Below are positions 34,501-42,038 of a DNA stretch of 64,000 bases, piece after piece. Under the pieces are notes generated by a model. That model was not told the origin of the DNA and made no database searches. It worked only from the letters and a program-made list of their open reading frames with translations. Source of the DNA: Ricordea florida (taxonomy: Eukaryota > Cnidaria > Anthozoa > Corallimorpharia > Ricordeidae); NCBI GenBank assembly GCA_949710005.1, contig OX453276.1, positions 5,828,377-5,892,376 of the forward strand. The letters run 5' to 3'. The translations under genes and the position numbers were made by a program. Numbering within the stretch: the stretch's first letter is position 1; every line of letters begins with the position of its first letter.

Positions 34501-37500
34501 AATCATAAAATTGTGTTCAAAAAGAATTATGCTAAATGTGCCTTTTAAGCTCTCGTATTTGTATTTAAAATTCGCACTAACCCTGGGTTACCTTAACCTT
34601 GTTTCGAACAACCCGGCCCAGCATTTAAGTTACAGTCAGTGTTGAGACTAAAAAGATCCGTGTCGTAAATACTAGAAAGCTTGTCCAGATACCAGATTCC
34701 AGATACCAGTTACCAGATTGGTAATTGGCTCTCAAGACTATTATTAAACCGATCATGAATCTGGACAAACTCAGCATTGAAATAAGGCAGCTCTTTAAAA
34801 TCATTAGAATAGCTAGCCTGAGTAGCGCTACAAGCGCTCTTGCTATATTTGAATTAATTTTCTGTCATACATATTTTGATCTTTATAGGTCTAGCTGTAC
34901 CATCTTCTTTTCTCAAGTACTCCACGGAATTCTTGGCCCAACAGTACTGATAATGATGCTGGTTCTTATTTTAAATCGCCTCGCTTCGTAGAGAACTGTT
35001 TGCATCTTTGGAGTTTGATAGTCAAAGATTCTGACCGCAGACATCGAAGTGTGCTCTGGGAGACCAATAGCTGAAGGGTTCACGTTGATTACATCCTTTT
35101 GACATTCTATTATCTGCTCCTTTGCAAGACGCCTTACAAATTTGCAGATAATAGGTTTGAGAGCGGAACCTCGGTCGTTTCTAGTAGGTATTCGGTGTGC
35201 CGTGTCATTGTCAAGTAATGATACATCTGCCTCCCATTTCACTAAACATTTTTACGTACACAGAGAGAGCTCGTAAAGCTTGCAGACTCGGTCGTACACA
35301 ACTCTGGGACCCCAATTAATTTGATTTTATAAATTGATAGCTGTAGTCTTCGAGTTGATCGATTGTGTTGCTTATTCTATCGAGCTTTAACTGGACGTGA
35401 GTCAGTTGGGTGCTCAGATGATGAAGTTCGTCTTTAGCCTCCGTTTGAAAGCGATGATCGTATTACTCACTCAGGAACTGAAGGCCGAGCGCAGCTTCTT
35501 CTTCCGTTGAAGTGCTGACCCTCTCGCAAGCAGCAACCAAGACTTAGCGCTGTCGAGGCTTGAGAAACTACTTTAGCTTCTCGACTTCTCCAGATACGTT
35601 GCCGAGTTGGACTTTAAGCGCGTTATTTTACCTTCTTAAGCTAGTTACGGTGTTAGGCATCTTAAACATACTAAAAAAAAATAACGTACAAGGAAGAAAA
35701 TAGAATATACAGAGGAAGAAAAGAAGGGATGAGCGGAGCTCAAGAAGACGTGACCATCTTGATCAACTCACCACTGACGCATCGTTCGAAAACTGTTGAT
35801 TAACTACACAACAACCATACCTCAATTAACGAAATTATTTACTCACTCAAAATAATTACATCCTGTACAGTGGTATTCCCGAGTAATCCCGAGTCCGAGA
35901 TTTCTAACACCAAGTCCTCCATTTCCTGCAGAGCCTCCTGGTTGTCTTTTTTCTCGGACCAGGCTGTAGTTACTTCAAAATCCACCGTTATTGATCTCTG
36001 ACCCTCACTAGAGAAAAGAAATAATAATAATAACAAAAAAACAATAGCAGCAGCATAAAAGCACACGTTTTGAAGGGTACGTAGCTTAATACTTACACGT
36101 TATTTCATTTTTGTTCCACTTCATAGTGGACTGACGAGCAGGCAGCAAAAAAGCAATTACGTCTATGTTTGCAGGACCTTGCAGGCATAAATACGTTTTG
36201 GTCCAACTCAGACTCGTGTTAAAATGAGCTCTGAGAAGTGCTTAAAACATATCTATGCCCGAGAACATAAGCTTTATTACTATCTGTTTATCACTTTAAG
36301 GGCATTGAGAAAATAAAACCTGAAAATTAAAACAAACTTGACAACAAAAAAGCGAACGTTCACAACACCACCGAGCGAAGCTGGCTAAGAATGACAAAAT
36401 CTTCCCATGTGAATTGTCAAGAATTGTAAAAGACAAAAAAGAAAAATTTCATTTTTATTGGTTGCTTAAATCGTACGATAATTCGATTCACACTTTTCAT
36501 TGGTTTATTTCAACGTGCTAAAATACAGTTTAGCTCGTAAAATTAACCACAATTGCCAGCAAAGTGATACTAATAACTAAACTAGACGAACCCGTCAGTA
36601 AAACTTTGAAGTGTATAATCTGTGTAATAAGTGTGTAATAATTTTTTCAAATAAATTCTGAATGCTTATTGGTGTAACATGGCTGTTGATATCAGTCACT
36701 GATTTGGCAACAGTTTCCTAATTTGGTGTATTGACGGTGGTTAGGGACGGACCATTAGAAAAGTGTTGGGGGGGGGGAGTGGGGAATTTTCAGCTTGCAC
36801 GAATTTTTTTTTTCTCGCTCACTGCTTGTGCAGGATTTTTTTTTTTTTCAAGCGAACCCCTCTGCACGAATTTTTTTTACTACGTGTGAAAAAATCACAA
36901 TTGGACCTTCCTTCTGCATGAAGTTTTTTTTTTACCTTCTTCTTTGCATGAATTTTTTTTCTTGGCATTTTCCCTTGCATGAATTTTTTTTTGGTTTCCC
37001 CCCCCCCCCTCATCACTTTTCTAATGCATGGTCCGTCCCTTAGGAGCTTTATTAGCGATTTGAATGGTCCATGCCCAAATATAGTCCTGTCTTCGATACA
37101 AACAAAAAGAACCACTCCACGTATTTGATAAATTAAACGAAATAAATAAAAATCATAGTGATTTCATTTTAGTGTGAACTATGCTCAGACAAACGGGGAA
37201 CACAGGAGGAAAATACGAAATGCATGCGAAGAAAACCTTTGGGACTCACCTGAACAGCGGTCTGTTGCTCCTGGTTAGAACGTCAAAAACTTGATCTAAA
37301 TTTACGAAAAGCTTGTCGACCTAGCATATATTAAAGAAGGCAAATGTGATGGTCATATTGCATGGTCAAATTCACATGATAAAGTTAAAGCCACACTGTA
37401 TAGTAAAATAAACAGTACCACAGTACAGTGCTGTTCAGTAGCTTTCCAAAAAATGGTCACACTACATGGTTTGATCCACAGATGAAAAAGGTAGAACCAC

Positions 37501-40500
37501 ACTGTATAGTAAAACAAACAGTACCACAGTACAGTACTGTTCAGTAGCTTTCCAAAGAATGGGCACTCCGTGATAAACCATGACTTTGTAAACATTCTTT
37601 GGAAATGCCGCATTAATTGCTAAACGCTATTCATATACCTCATGTAACCATCTCACTGTTAATTCTTTAGTCACGGATGTATATTCATCTTTTGTTCTGT
37701 TCCTTATTACGTTTTCGAATGTTTCACTGGTTGTCTGCAGTTCAAACTCTATTTTCAGTTTGGCTGTCGAAAAAAGAAGAGGTAAAAACTCTTAGCGAAT
37801 GTATGCCAACAATAGAGGGAACATTCCCCAACATTTCCATCTTTTATAATCCACACTTATTGCCGTTTGATTGGTCAGGCGTATTGGAGTAGGCGAGTGA
37901 TGAATGGTGCCTTCGTCCATCTTTGACGACAGACCGTGCAGAGGATTGGGGCAAGCCCAAAGGGAATCGCGTAATAGGTAGTCCCCATTCTTCTTTCTGC
38001 ACTCTCAAGATGACGGCTTAGTGCGATCGACTTTTGATCACTGAGCGTTCATACACCACAGAGCGCATGCTCTGGAGGTTATGATTGTCACTATATCGGT
38101 GCCGCCGGATGGTGCTAAATCGTTTTGGTGGCTAGATGGGAGAAAATATTAACATTATTATGTTCAGTCTCCTAATGTGCCAATTTTTAAATAAAACTGA
38201 GTATGTATTTTTAGGTTTTCAGTAATTCCATAACAATCGTGAGCTTTCCACAAAGTTGCTAAAATCCGGGACAGTACGTCAGTTGCAAAGGTTTTCACTA
38301 GCGACGGAATTGGTGTCGGAGCCGTAAGCGGAGTCGAAAAAGCGCATATGACCAATAGACCACAAGGGACAGAGAGGGAAACTCCCAGTCCAGCTCTTGG
38401 AATATGAAAACTTCAGGAAAGTTAATTCTGTACACAGAAGTCTTTTTTTCGAGAGGTCCGTGTGCCTCATTATAATGGCGTACCGAGTAGGACTCTTGTT
38501 TGTAAATTCCACCCGAACAATCCATAATTAGAGAACCTCACACATATTCAAGAGCCGCGAGTTGCCATTAGATACCAATGCGGACCTCTCGGATAACGTT
38601 CTTCCGTTCTGTAAATAACTTTATATTGATTACTGAAGTTTTCATATTCCATCCGACGCCCCGATTGTCCCTCTCTTGAAATTTCAAAAATCGGATTCGC
38701 AAGCAGGATCACACCCTCGAGGGGATTGAATTCCGAAGAATCAGAACAAATCATTTTATTACGACTCAACTTACAACTCCATCGCTAAGATTCACAAGGA
38801 AACAGGAATCTCGGAGTCGGAAGCAGAAGCCGAAGAATAAGGGACGGACCATTAGAAAAGTGATGGGGGGGGGGGTGGGGAATTTTCAGCCTGCACGAAT
38901 TTTTTTTTTTGCTCACTGCTTGTGCAGGAATTTTTTTTTCAGGTGAACCCCTCTGCACGAATTTGTTTTTACTACGTGTGAAAAAGTCACAATTGGACCT
39001 TCCTTCTGCATGAATTTTTTTTTTTACCTTCTTCTTTGCATGAAGTTTTTTTCTTGGCATTTTCACTTGTATGAATTTTTTTTGTTTTTTTTCCCCCACC
39101 CCTCCCCCCCATCACTTTTCTAATGGTCCGTCCCTAAGTCAATCATTATGTGCGAGTACAGGCCCTCCGAGTTTTTCGCTCCCGCCTCCGCTCCGAAAAA
39201 GGAAAAGGAGTTCTAAGCAGAATAGGAACACTGTTTTTATTGGATAGTAAGCGCGTATCACTCTTGAGTCCAATTCCATTTGCTAGTGAAAACCAGCCTT
39301 AAATAAGCAGTTCTCACCTCCAAATACTTTGAGCTTTACAAGACTTTTCGCTGTTCCGGCTTGATTCACAGCCCAGCAGTAAAACTCTGCGTTATTGTCT
39401 TCGTGTACTACTGAAGAAATACCAAGGGAACCATTATCAAAGACTCTGAAGACCTGAGTCACATCTCCGAGACTTGTTTGTACTGGAGAGTTTTTCGTGA
39501 AATTTAATCTTGTCTCTGGGTCGAAGACAACGGACCAGTAGACCGTTGGATCAGGAAAACCGGAAACGTTACATGGGAGGACGACAGGGGACCGTGTCTT
39601 GACCAAAAAAGACTCTGCCTCTTGGTGTATTCTGGGTGCAACTAGAGAGAGGCGAATAATAAAGTAAGGTCAATAATAGCCAATAAAAATGCAAAGCTGT
39701 GGTAACCAATAGTGACGTGCGACCGTGGTGTTAGTGGCCTGTAAGTACGTGAAAGGCATCATGGGGTAATTTATACAAGCAACCGCGAACGATGCACAAA
39801 GCAAAAGATACAGATAGAGATATGAATGCACACAGACGTATATACACACACATAAGTATCTATGTAATTTATATACACAGAATACCACAGTTTTATACAC
39901 ACTATATGTACCTATGCAATATATACTCAAAGAATACCACATATGTATACACACTATATGTATCTATGAAATATGTACACACAGAATACAACATTTGTAT
40001 ACACACTATATGTATCTGTGTAATATATACACACAGAATATCACATTTGTGAAGTGAACTTCCATTTTGAAGATATCATTAGTACTTTCATCATCATCAT
40101 CATCACCATCATTATCATTATTTTTAATAAATACAATAATAAGTACTTAAAAGATGATACCCCTGGATCTGTTTTATTATAACAAGGCGCACAATTATAG
40201 ATTTTCCTCCCGCAGTATGAACCCCCTTGAACTTTACAGTAACTGCGATTTAAAGTAAAAAAAAGGAACAGAAAATTCAGAACGGGATTCAAGCCGCGAC
40301 CTTGTGAATGGCGGTGCGACCCTCTAGCAGCTGAGCTAAACCAGCCGTTTACACTGAAATCAGACAACTTAAACTGACCTTACTAGCTTAGTTAGCATTT
40401 AGGCCTTTGCCACCCCCGTGTATGATATCAATGCCCATGATTTTTGCTCAAATTGAATCATGGCCAGGCGCGGATCCACACCAGTTTCCACCGTTTTACC

Positions 40501-41641
40501 TGAATAGGTCTGGTTTTTCCATAATGAATAATATATTTTTTAATAAAAAGAAAAACTTTACAAGTTAAAATCTGAGGAGAATGGAACTGGCCAATATCCT
40601 GTGTGAATGACTCAGAGACCCAGGAAACGGGACTTAAGGGAGTTAAATCCAAAACATTTCCCGGGTGAGCATGCCCCCGGACCCTCCTGGAAACTTGCTC
40701 CTTTGGCGCTCGTTTAGGAAATTATCACCATTGTCAGGAAATTGTCACCATTTATATTAGATCCGCGCCTGATGGTGTTATTTAACAATTATTCGCCGAA
40801 GGCGAAGTGATTATCGGTGAATATTCACCGAGACGAAGTCGAGGTGAATATTCATCGATAATCACTGAGCCTGAGGCGAATAATTGTTTTAGTATAAATA
40901 CATAGGTGATTATTTCAAAAAAAGAAAAAAAAGCATTGTACAACACGAAAAAATTATATTTCATCAAAAGCGCGCGAACGACTGGCAGCCATTTTGTTCG
41001 TCGAGGTGATTATCGGCTGATAATCCGAGATAGCGAACCAATCAGAGCGCGCGGTTTTGTATAATCACCTGAGTATTTATACTAAAAAAATATAGTCAGT
41101 ACAGTGGCTACTTTTGACCTCGTCCCTCGCTCGCCATATTTAATTTTGGCTTTTAAGCGCAGTTGTTCTTTTAAGCCGCCAGTCATGCAAAACAGACCGT
41201 GGTTTCCTGACGGGGCCAGCACTCTAGCTCACCGTTACTATCGCGCCTCCATAATCACTGTAAGAGCGTATTCTAAACAGAGCGTCCAGTGTTTCGGCTG
41301 TGTTTTAAAAGTGAGCATACAAAATTACTTTAAAAAGCAACCAAAAAAGTTTTTTTTTGCTGGTGTATACTTACTACAGGAGGCGTTGAATTCAAAGGTG
41401 CTATAGTTTCCAAGCCCTGAAGAGGTATTAGCGGCCACTTTCACTGTGTAGTTATGACATTGGTTTAAATTATAAACCTCAACTGATGAAGCATTACTAT
41501 CCACAGTCAACCGCCTCGCTTCCCCGTCGCCCTTGGACACTATTACATCATATCCGGTGACGTTTCCCAAGGGGAAGACTACGCTCCAGTTGACCAGCAG
41601 AGTAGTGGGACTTACAAAGCGTGTAGACAAGTCAGAGATCA
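15814..41641 (-). CDS. Receptor tyrosine kinase, FN3-Ig-module-FN3-TM-kinase (14 exons, 5' end missing)
   Basis: Minus-strand gene spread over at least 26 kb. I joined exons at AG/GT boundaries with matching phases: 41375-41641 (FN3), 39318-39641 (Ig), 35847-36007 (short module), 32191-32496 (FN3), 29345-29496 (TM), then nine kinase and tail exons at 27502-27736, 26897-27007, 25258-25442, 23992-24114, 23155-23225, 22706-22746, 19117-19213, 16234-16333 and 15814-15954. The kinase has every catalytic mark: GSGAFGVV loop, AVKMLK lysine, HRDLASRN, DFGLARD, GKLPVRWMALE, DVWSFGVVLWE and DCWHEDPYQRPTF, so it should be an active plasma-membrane tyrosine kinase. The kinase is nearest in feel to the FGFR/RET/VEGFR group expanded in cnidarians; ligand unknown. 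One join (Ig to 36007) is out of phase, so an exon is missing there. Signal peptide not identified. Confidence 0.9.
16234..16333 (-). CDS. RTK exon: kinase C-lobe, DCWHEDPYQRPTF
   Basis: 100-nt exon between gcag and gtaagt. Encodes YKIMMDCWHEDPYQRPTFDQ and LVDWTEQRLSILA, the last helices of a tyrosine kinase. Starts with one base completing the Thr codon from the previous exon. Confidence 0.95.
16442..16500. repeat. (TAA)n microsatellite in RTK intron
   Basis: About 18 perfect TAA triplets. Confidence 0.9.
16890..17035. repeat. 11-bp GC-rich minisatellite
   Basis: Unit gtcggccgaca and variants, about ten copies. The unit is self-complementary (tcggccga), so the array can fold. Lies in an RTK intron. 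Confidence 0.85.
17975..18200 (+). pseudogene. LINE 3' fragment, C-terminus of reverse-transcriptase ORF
   Basis: Encodes LNNYGLRSSKFNLELPKC, RTNCYKNSFAFSGAKFWNAL, then a short end. The NYGLR...LPKxRTN...SFxxSGAKxWN block is typical of the end of ORF2 in cnidarian non-LTR elements. The first part is degraded and the upstream RT is absent. Its downstream sequence is interrupted by the fold-back element at 18203. Confidence 0.75.
18203..18500. mobile_element. Two-module fold-back MITE
   Basis: Hairpin 18203-18357: arms gttatttaccgg...ggtccgtatggg and cccatacggacc...ccggtaaataac around a loop of gaggccgaaggccgagggcc. The adjoining body (to about 18500) carries gagcgcgcgattagccaatc. Sits in the 3' region of the LINE fragment, whose non-coding end appears to resume near 18520. 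Confidence 0.75.
18850..19035 (-). mobile_element. tRNA-derived SINE, truncated
   Basis: Matches the 3' part of the SINE at 48960-49165 (tccgagaagac, gtctaa, ttgcaaatgt, ctcctcaat, gaccctgagtgttg). The tRNA-like head is missing. Confidence 0.6.
19117..19213 (-). CDS. RTK exon: kinase C-lobe
   Basis: 97-nt exon (acag / gtaagc). Encodes AKVPYAALGGAEIVDYLRNG and QRLSQPDCCSDET; the first codon is split with the 41-nt exon at 22706 and the last Thr codon with the exon at 16333. Confidence 0.93.
19629..20900 (-). pseudogene. Crypton-like tyrosine recombinase (DUF3504 type), frameshifted
   Basis: Three overlapping frames join into one protein of about 420 residues: 20900 to about 20510 (KKDGSEYKPGNLRVMLASRE), about 20520 to 20140 (RGVLVVQRSAW, WLEGCQEHQDMYVGDF) and 20171 to 19629 (RCPVKLFKIFLERRPEEM, then KLTNHSDRKTLVKKL and GVTGHTNERSLADYEEAD). 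This is the DUF3504/Crypton layout also found in ZMYM and QRICH1 host proteins. HxxR, the later His and the Tyr are present. The first catalytic-Arg block reads LEGCQEH where the family usually has LRGRxEH, so that arginine is lost. Two frameshifts plus this change indicate a dead element in an RTK intron. No flanking inverted repeats expected or seen. Confidence 0.85.
20901..21189. other. No gene recognised
   Basis: RTK intron sequence between the recombinase and a SINE. Nothing supportable. Confidence 0.35.
21192..21475 (+). mobile_element. tRNA-derived SINE, near complete
   Basis: A-box-like agtgtagtggttaa near 21210 and B-box-like agttcgagccc near 21251, then a body with cacccaggtgtataaatggg, ataatgctgggggtaaccct and tgcttcatgctagtgaaacc. 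A diverged inverted copy is at 61390-61712 and a third at 62095-62345. Confidence 0.8.
21476..22700. other. RTK intron, nothing recognised
   Basis: Minus-strand ORFs at 21643-22125 and 22216-22572 show no domain or splice context. A small (tta)n-like run lies near 22625-22660. Confidence 0.35.
22706..22746 (-). CDS. RTK 41-nt exon: WSFGVVLWEIETC
   Basis: Bounded by tttcag and gtaagt. Completes the Val of SDV and encodes WSFGVVLWEIETC, the helix F region of the kinase C-lobe. Very short, but both phases match its neighbours. Confidence 0.93.
22835..23135. mobile_element. MITE, second copy of the GACGCATTATCCGTCTGG family
   Basis: Ends caatggccctttttatac and gtataaaaatggccaatg. Internal arms gcattattcgtctgga and tccagacggataatgc. 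Its right end lies 20 bp from the edge of the kinase exon at 23155 on the intron side. Confidence 0.82.
23155..23225 (-). CDS. RTK exon: GKLPVRWMALESL
   Basis: 71-nt exon (tttag / gtaagt). Encodes GKLPVRWMALESLQGYTYTT and ESD plus two bases of Val. This is the P+1 loop; WMALE replaces the more common WMAPE. Confidence 0.95.
23360..23680. repeat. 81-bp tandem repeat, four copies
   Basis: Unit starts tagagacgaaggagttgcga and contains atgccggaaactggcttcga. Copies start at 23371, 23452, 23533 and 23606; the last spacing is 73 bp through an 8-bp loss. Followed by T- and G-rich runs (23685-23750). Confidence 0.88.
23992..24114 (-). CDS. RTK exon: catalytic and activation loops
   Basis: 123 nt, phase 0 on both sides (tttcag / gtaagc). 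Encodes FVHRDLASRNVLLGKNNIPM, VSDFGLARDIYESGAYETTS and G. HRDLASRN and DFG are intact. Activation-loop tyrosines occur in DIYES and GAYET. Confidence 0.97.
24365..24745. repeat. 64-bp tandem repeat, about six copies
   Basis: Unit contains gaactcaagatatataaaac and gacaaaaccacactgaac. The same phrase recurs at exact 64-bp steps (24421, 24485, 24549, 24613, 24677, 24741). Lies in an RTK intron. Confidence 0.92.
24745..24870. repeat. Dispersed repeat shared with 55885-56015
   Basis: ctcattaataattcataaag, then gtgtctttatatctgatata and caaaatacaccaaaatc recur at 55.89 kb. Class unknown. Confidence 0.7.
25258..25442 (-). CDS. RTK exon: hinge and kinase insert
   Basis: 185-nt exon (gcag / gtatga). 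Encodes PLWIVVSIAENGSLKDFLIA, then a hydrophilic insert HYTSAASDYQNDKSSQSLSD and VEKLRFAHGIAKGMSHLAKV K. The insert between helices D and E resembles the short inserts of FGFR-group kinases. The hinge reads VVSIAENGSL. Confidence 0.95.
26222..26660. mobile_element. Two-module fold-back element, copy of 52790-53210
   Basis: Begins with a tgcgcgctctgattg motif, shares ttttcaaagaaactgttttt and ctggtctcgatcgc with the copy at 52.8 kb in the same orientation, and ends in a hairpin (about 26525-26655) of the tgtaattacctc type. Lies in an RTK intron. Confidence 0.72.
26897..27007 (-). CDS. RTK exon: helix C
   Basis: 111-nt exon (atcag / gtaagt). Encodes EHSSERELRDLYNELNIMVS and IGNHPNVVSLIGACSVD plus split Gly. 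The acceptor at 27008 was chosen over a closer cacag because only this one keeps the frame. Glu in YNELN is the probable helix C glutamate. Confidence 0.93.
27110..27440 (+). repeat. 106-bp dispersed satellite, cluster 2
   Basis: About three diverged copies (catctgtggatcaaaccatg, cagtgtgaccattctttg). Starts about 100 bp from the kinase exon at 27007. Confidence 0.85.
27502..27736 (-). CDS. RTK exon: juxtamembrane and glycine loop
   Basis: 235-nt exon (acag / gtgtgt), phase 0 in. Encodes LGQYGRTHDPNIYGNRENQS in the juxtamembrane part, then IPRSSLKIGEALGSGAFGVV and MKGYLMRDNLLTECAVKMLK. The GxGxFGxV loop and the beta-3 lysine are intact. Confidence 0.95.
27766..28170. mobile_element. Two-module fold-back MITE with doubled hairpin
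   Basis: 27766-28038 holds a direct duplication of a perfect hairpin (gatttatggcccaagcgctt / aagcgcttgggccataaatc), each flanked by ggtccgtactgtaaaatacg arms. The adjoining body 28046-28166 has termini tatttattatatctct and agagatataataaata and contains gaccaatcacagcgcgcg. Lies in an RTK intron. Confidence 0.82.
28470..28570. repeat. Low-complexity ACAGTAC / ACAATAC run
   Basis: Degenerate 5-10-bp tandem run (cagtacagtacagtac, aacacaatacaatag). No further structure. Confidence 0.7.
28680..29325 (+). repeat. 106-bp dispersed satellite, cluster 3 (about six copies)
   Basis: The cleanest array: the phrase gttttactatacagtgtggt repeats at about 106-bp spacing, with catgcagtgtgaccattctt between. 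The last partial unit ends about 20 bp from the TM exon at 29345. Confidence 0.9.
29345..29496 (-). CDS. RTK exon: transmembrane segment
   Basis: 152-nt exon after ttcag. Encodes ESNALAIALGLGLPSAFFAV and IVAFYMFHKYKKRSSETEET, i.e. a single hydrophobic span followed by a basic stop-transfer stretch, then PQRRLTMDE. The only donor I find that keeps the frame into 27736 is a GC donor (GAG|gcaaga); a GT alternative was not found. Confidence 0.85.
30420..31250. mobile_element. Second fold-back element nested in the one at 29735
   Basis: Hairpin 30420-30605 (agagtgtttctgttgag... / ...tcaacagaaacactct, inner gaactatcggctgatag) followed by a body with ends gttcaccactaaattttc (30617) and gaaaatttagtggtgaac (to 31250). 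Confidence 0.7.
30845..31163. mobile_element. Third, innermost two-module MITE
   Basis: Hairpin acaattagattatgagctcg ... cgaataatctaattgt with a gacgagggcgcagcccgagt loop, then a body from tagtataaatctaccag to ctagtagatttatacta, containing a gctactcactatctatc palindrome and gccaatcagagcgcgg. Confidence 0.82.
31921..32125. mobile_element. Short two-module fold-back element
   Basis: Small hairpin aattagacccgtggccctt / aagggtccaatt, then a body with inverted ends gatatcacccgactag and ctagttgggtgatact, with gccaatctgattg inside. Same plan as the neighbouring elements but different sequence. Confidence 0.65.
32191..32496 (-). CDS. RTK exon: membrane-proximal FN3 domain
   Basis: 306-nt exon (tttcag / gtaaga). 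Encodes QPPPAPTDLEASTIEGTFVV, IKWKPLIHIHVYQIRNLIVQ, ... FELRGLDTETGYLVQIASHS and VTNQVGISKILEFKTKAK. Trp in the B strand, LxxLxTxTxY and the terminal strand fit a fibronectin type III fold. It follows a proline-rich linker. Confidence 0.92.
32580..33870. repeat. 1.3-kb CTCACT-type simple and higher-order repeat
   Basis: Continuous (CTCACT)n and variants. There are two sub-regions: 32610-33060, with a unit of about 120 bp containing actcactcaatgacatttac, and 33070-33870, with a unit containing caaactctctatttcactc and cagtccctacctcaag. The long ORFs across it are artefacts. Lies in an RTK intron. Confidence 0.93.
33870..34003. mobile_element. Truncated copy of the hAT-like MITE at 40465
   Basis: ccggatccacaccggtttcc, aatgaataatatattttcaa and aatctgaggagaatggaatt match the left part of the 40465-40771 element. 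The right end is absent. Confidence 0.7.
33994..34272 (-). pseudogene. LINE endonuclease fragment
   Basis: Encodes MSLLHNNVRNLTCNLENVQA, then VIEVFETKITN, LPNYQYEYAPSSLFCGGVGI and YISTNLNYNVIEKTS. The N-H-N-V-R start, E-T-K and GGVGIYI belong to the AP-endonuclease domain at the N-terminus of ORF2 of non-LTR elements. Ends abruptly. Confidence 0.82.
34380..34620. mobile_element. MITE with GGGCCCAGTTGTTCGA termini
   Basis: Left end gggcccagttgttcgatag and right end ttcgaacaacccggccca are inverted repeats; subterminal ttagcgctaatcc / aaccctgggtta. Lies between the two LINE fragments, so it probably inserted into that element. Confidence 0.78.
34913..35660 (-). pseudogene. LINE ORF1 remnant
   Basis: The open part 34913-35242 encodes HRIPTRNDRGSALKPIICKF, VRRLAKEQIIE, ... 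IGLPEHTSMSAVRIFDYQTP and KMQTVLYEARRFK, the RNA-binding region of cnidarian LINE ORF1 proteins. Upstream to about 35660 the frame continues with stops. Same strand and order as the endonuclease fragment, so both come from one element. Confidence 0.75.
35847..36007 (-). CDS. RTK exon: short extracellular module, unassigned
   Basis: 161-nt exon (ctag / gtgagt). Encodes EGQRSITVDFEVTTAWSEKK, DNQEALQEMEDLVLEISDSG and LLGNTTVQDVIIL. Beta strand, helix and strand pattern without cysteines, with one NTT glycosylation site; it could be half of a SEA-like domain. Its 3' phase matches the FN3 exon, but its 5' phase does not match the Ig exon. Confidence 0.8.
36743..37040. mobile_element. A-tract MITE, copy 1
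   Basis: Termini agggacggaccattagaaaa and its inverse ending ggtccgtccct, then a G-run / C-run at the inner ends and an interior of regularly spaced T-tracts separated by gcatgaa or gcacgaa. No coding capacity. About 300 bp; five near-complete copies in the window. Confidence 0.88.
37250..37270 (-). CDS. Candidate 21-nt RTK micro-exon
   Basis: Between accag and gtgagt. In the phase left by the Ig exon it reads G-ATDRCS. It does not by itself resolve the phase mismatch to the exon at 36007, so another exon would still be needed. Confidence 0.3.
37340..37600 (-). repeat. 106-bp dispersed satellite, cluster 4 (inverted)
   Basis: Two to three copies in minus orientation (catggtttgatccacagatg, accacactgtatagtaaaa). 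Confidence 0.85.
37601..38839. other. RTK intron, nothing recognised
   Basis: Short ORFs without domains or splice context. No repeat recognised. Confidence 0.35.
38840..39135. mobile_element. A-tract MITE, copy 2
   Basis: Same termini and interior as 36743-37040, in the same orientation, about 200 bp from the Ig exon. Confidence 0.88.
39318..39641 (-). CDS. RTK exon: immunoglobulin domain
   Basis: 324-nt exon (ctag / gtgaga). Encodes APRIHQEAESFLVKTRSPVV, LPCNVSGFPDPTVYWSVVFD, ... GDVTQVFRVFDNGSLGISSV and VHEDNNAEFYCWAVNQAGTA. Cys in LPCNV, Trp in VYWS and Cys in FYCWA are the I-set disulfide and core Trp; three N-glycosylation sequons (NVS, NFT, NGS). Confidence 0.93.
39795..40045. repeat. 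About 60-bp AT-rich tandem repeat, four copies
   Basis: Phrases acacactatatgtatctat and atacacacagaata repeat about every 60 bp. RTK intron. Confidence 0.8.
40240..40365 (-). mobile_element. tRNA-like SINE head
   Basis: On the minus strand: ggtttagctcagctgctaga (A box), an anticodon-arm-like region, and gcttgaatcccg (B box). No acceptor-stem pairing, so a SINE head or tRNA relic rather than a gene. Confidence 0.5.
40465..40771. mobile_element. hAT-like MITE
   Basis: Termini caggcgcggatccac and its inverse ending gatccgcgcctg. CAGGxGCGGATC-type termini occur in hAT elements; an 8-bp target duplication is not clearly preserved. Confidence 0.7.
40787..41090. mobile_element. Two-module fold-back MITE
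   Basis: Hairpin aacaattattcgccgaaggc ... gcctgaggcgaataattgtt with inner gtgaatattcacc arms, then a body from agtataaatacataggtgat to ctgagtatttatact with accaatcagagcgcgcgg. An inverted copy is at 48367-48676. Confidence 0.85.
41375..41641 (-). CDS. RTK exon: first recognised FN3 domain
   Basis: 267-nt exon (gtag / gtaagt). Encodes ISDLSTRFVSPTTLLVNWSV, VFPLGNVTGYDVIVSKGDGE, ... VEVYNLNQCHNYTVKVAANT and SSGLGNYSTFEFNASC. Trp, the YxV strand and N-x-C-x-x-Y fit fibronectin type III. Its 5' phase requires an upstream exon. Confidence 0.92.
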
Positions 41642-41817
41642 CTACACCAAAAGAAAGCAAATGCAAATTGACTCCATTTTGTTTGTTAAATAAAATTCTA
41701 CCCACAACTAGTTTTCAACTTCCAAATTAAAGAAATAGCACAAAATTTAGACTATAAACTGTTTAATCAAGAGAAAATGAGGTTAGAGAACGCATCTTCC
41801 ATATTGGGTACTCTTAC

Positions 41818-42038
41818 TAAGGACGCTTACCATTTGCCAAAACTGGTCGATCAGAAGGGTCAATTTGTAAAGAGAATTCCACTATCAATCAGAACTGTCC
41901 AGCCAGATAAGTTTATTTCTATACATAGCATGTATAGCGGTGACAGGTTTTAAGCGAAAACTCGCAAAAGAAGCTTACTTCATTTTCAATTGGACCTGCC
42001 GGGCTGGTCAGTTCTGACTTTTGGTAAGCGCCCTAAGA
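41818..42038. mobile_element. Fold-back element
   Basis: Left end aggacgcttaccatttgcc and right end ttttggtaagcgcccta are inverted; inner aaaactggtc / gaccagc-like arms and agaactgtcca / ggctggtcagttct. Lies just upstream of the first FN3 exon. Confidence 0.65.

Noticed and set aside
36095..36133. Exon candidate STMKWNKNEIT upstream of the 36007 exon
   Set aside because: Would fix the 3' phase but needs phase 0 upstream, which the Ig exon and the 21-nt micro-exon do not supply.
36795..37115. Lys- or Phe-rich ORFs in the A-tract MITEs (also at 38785, 44089 and 53528)
   Set aside because: Translations of the A- and T-tracts of the MITE; frames differ between copies.
39670..40052. Tyr/Ile-rich ORFs on both strands
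   Set aside because: Derived from the AT-rich 60-bp repeat.
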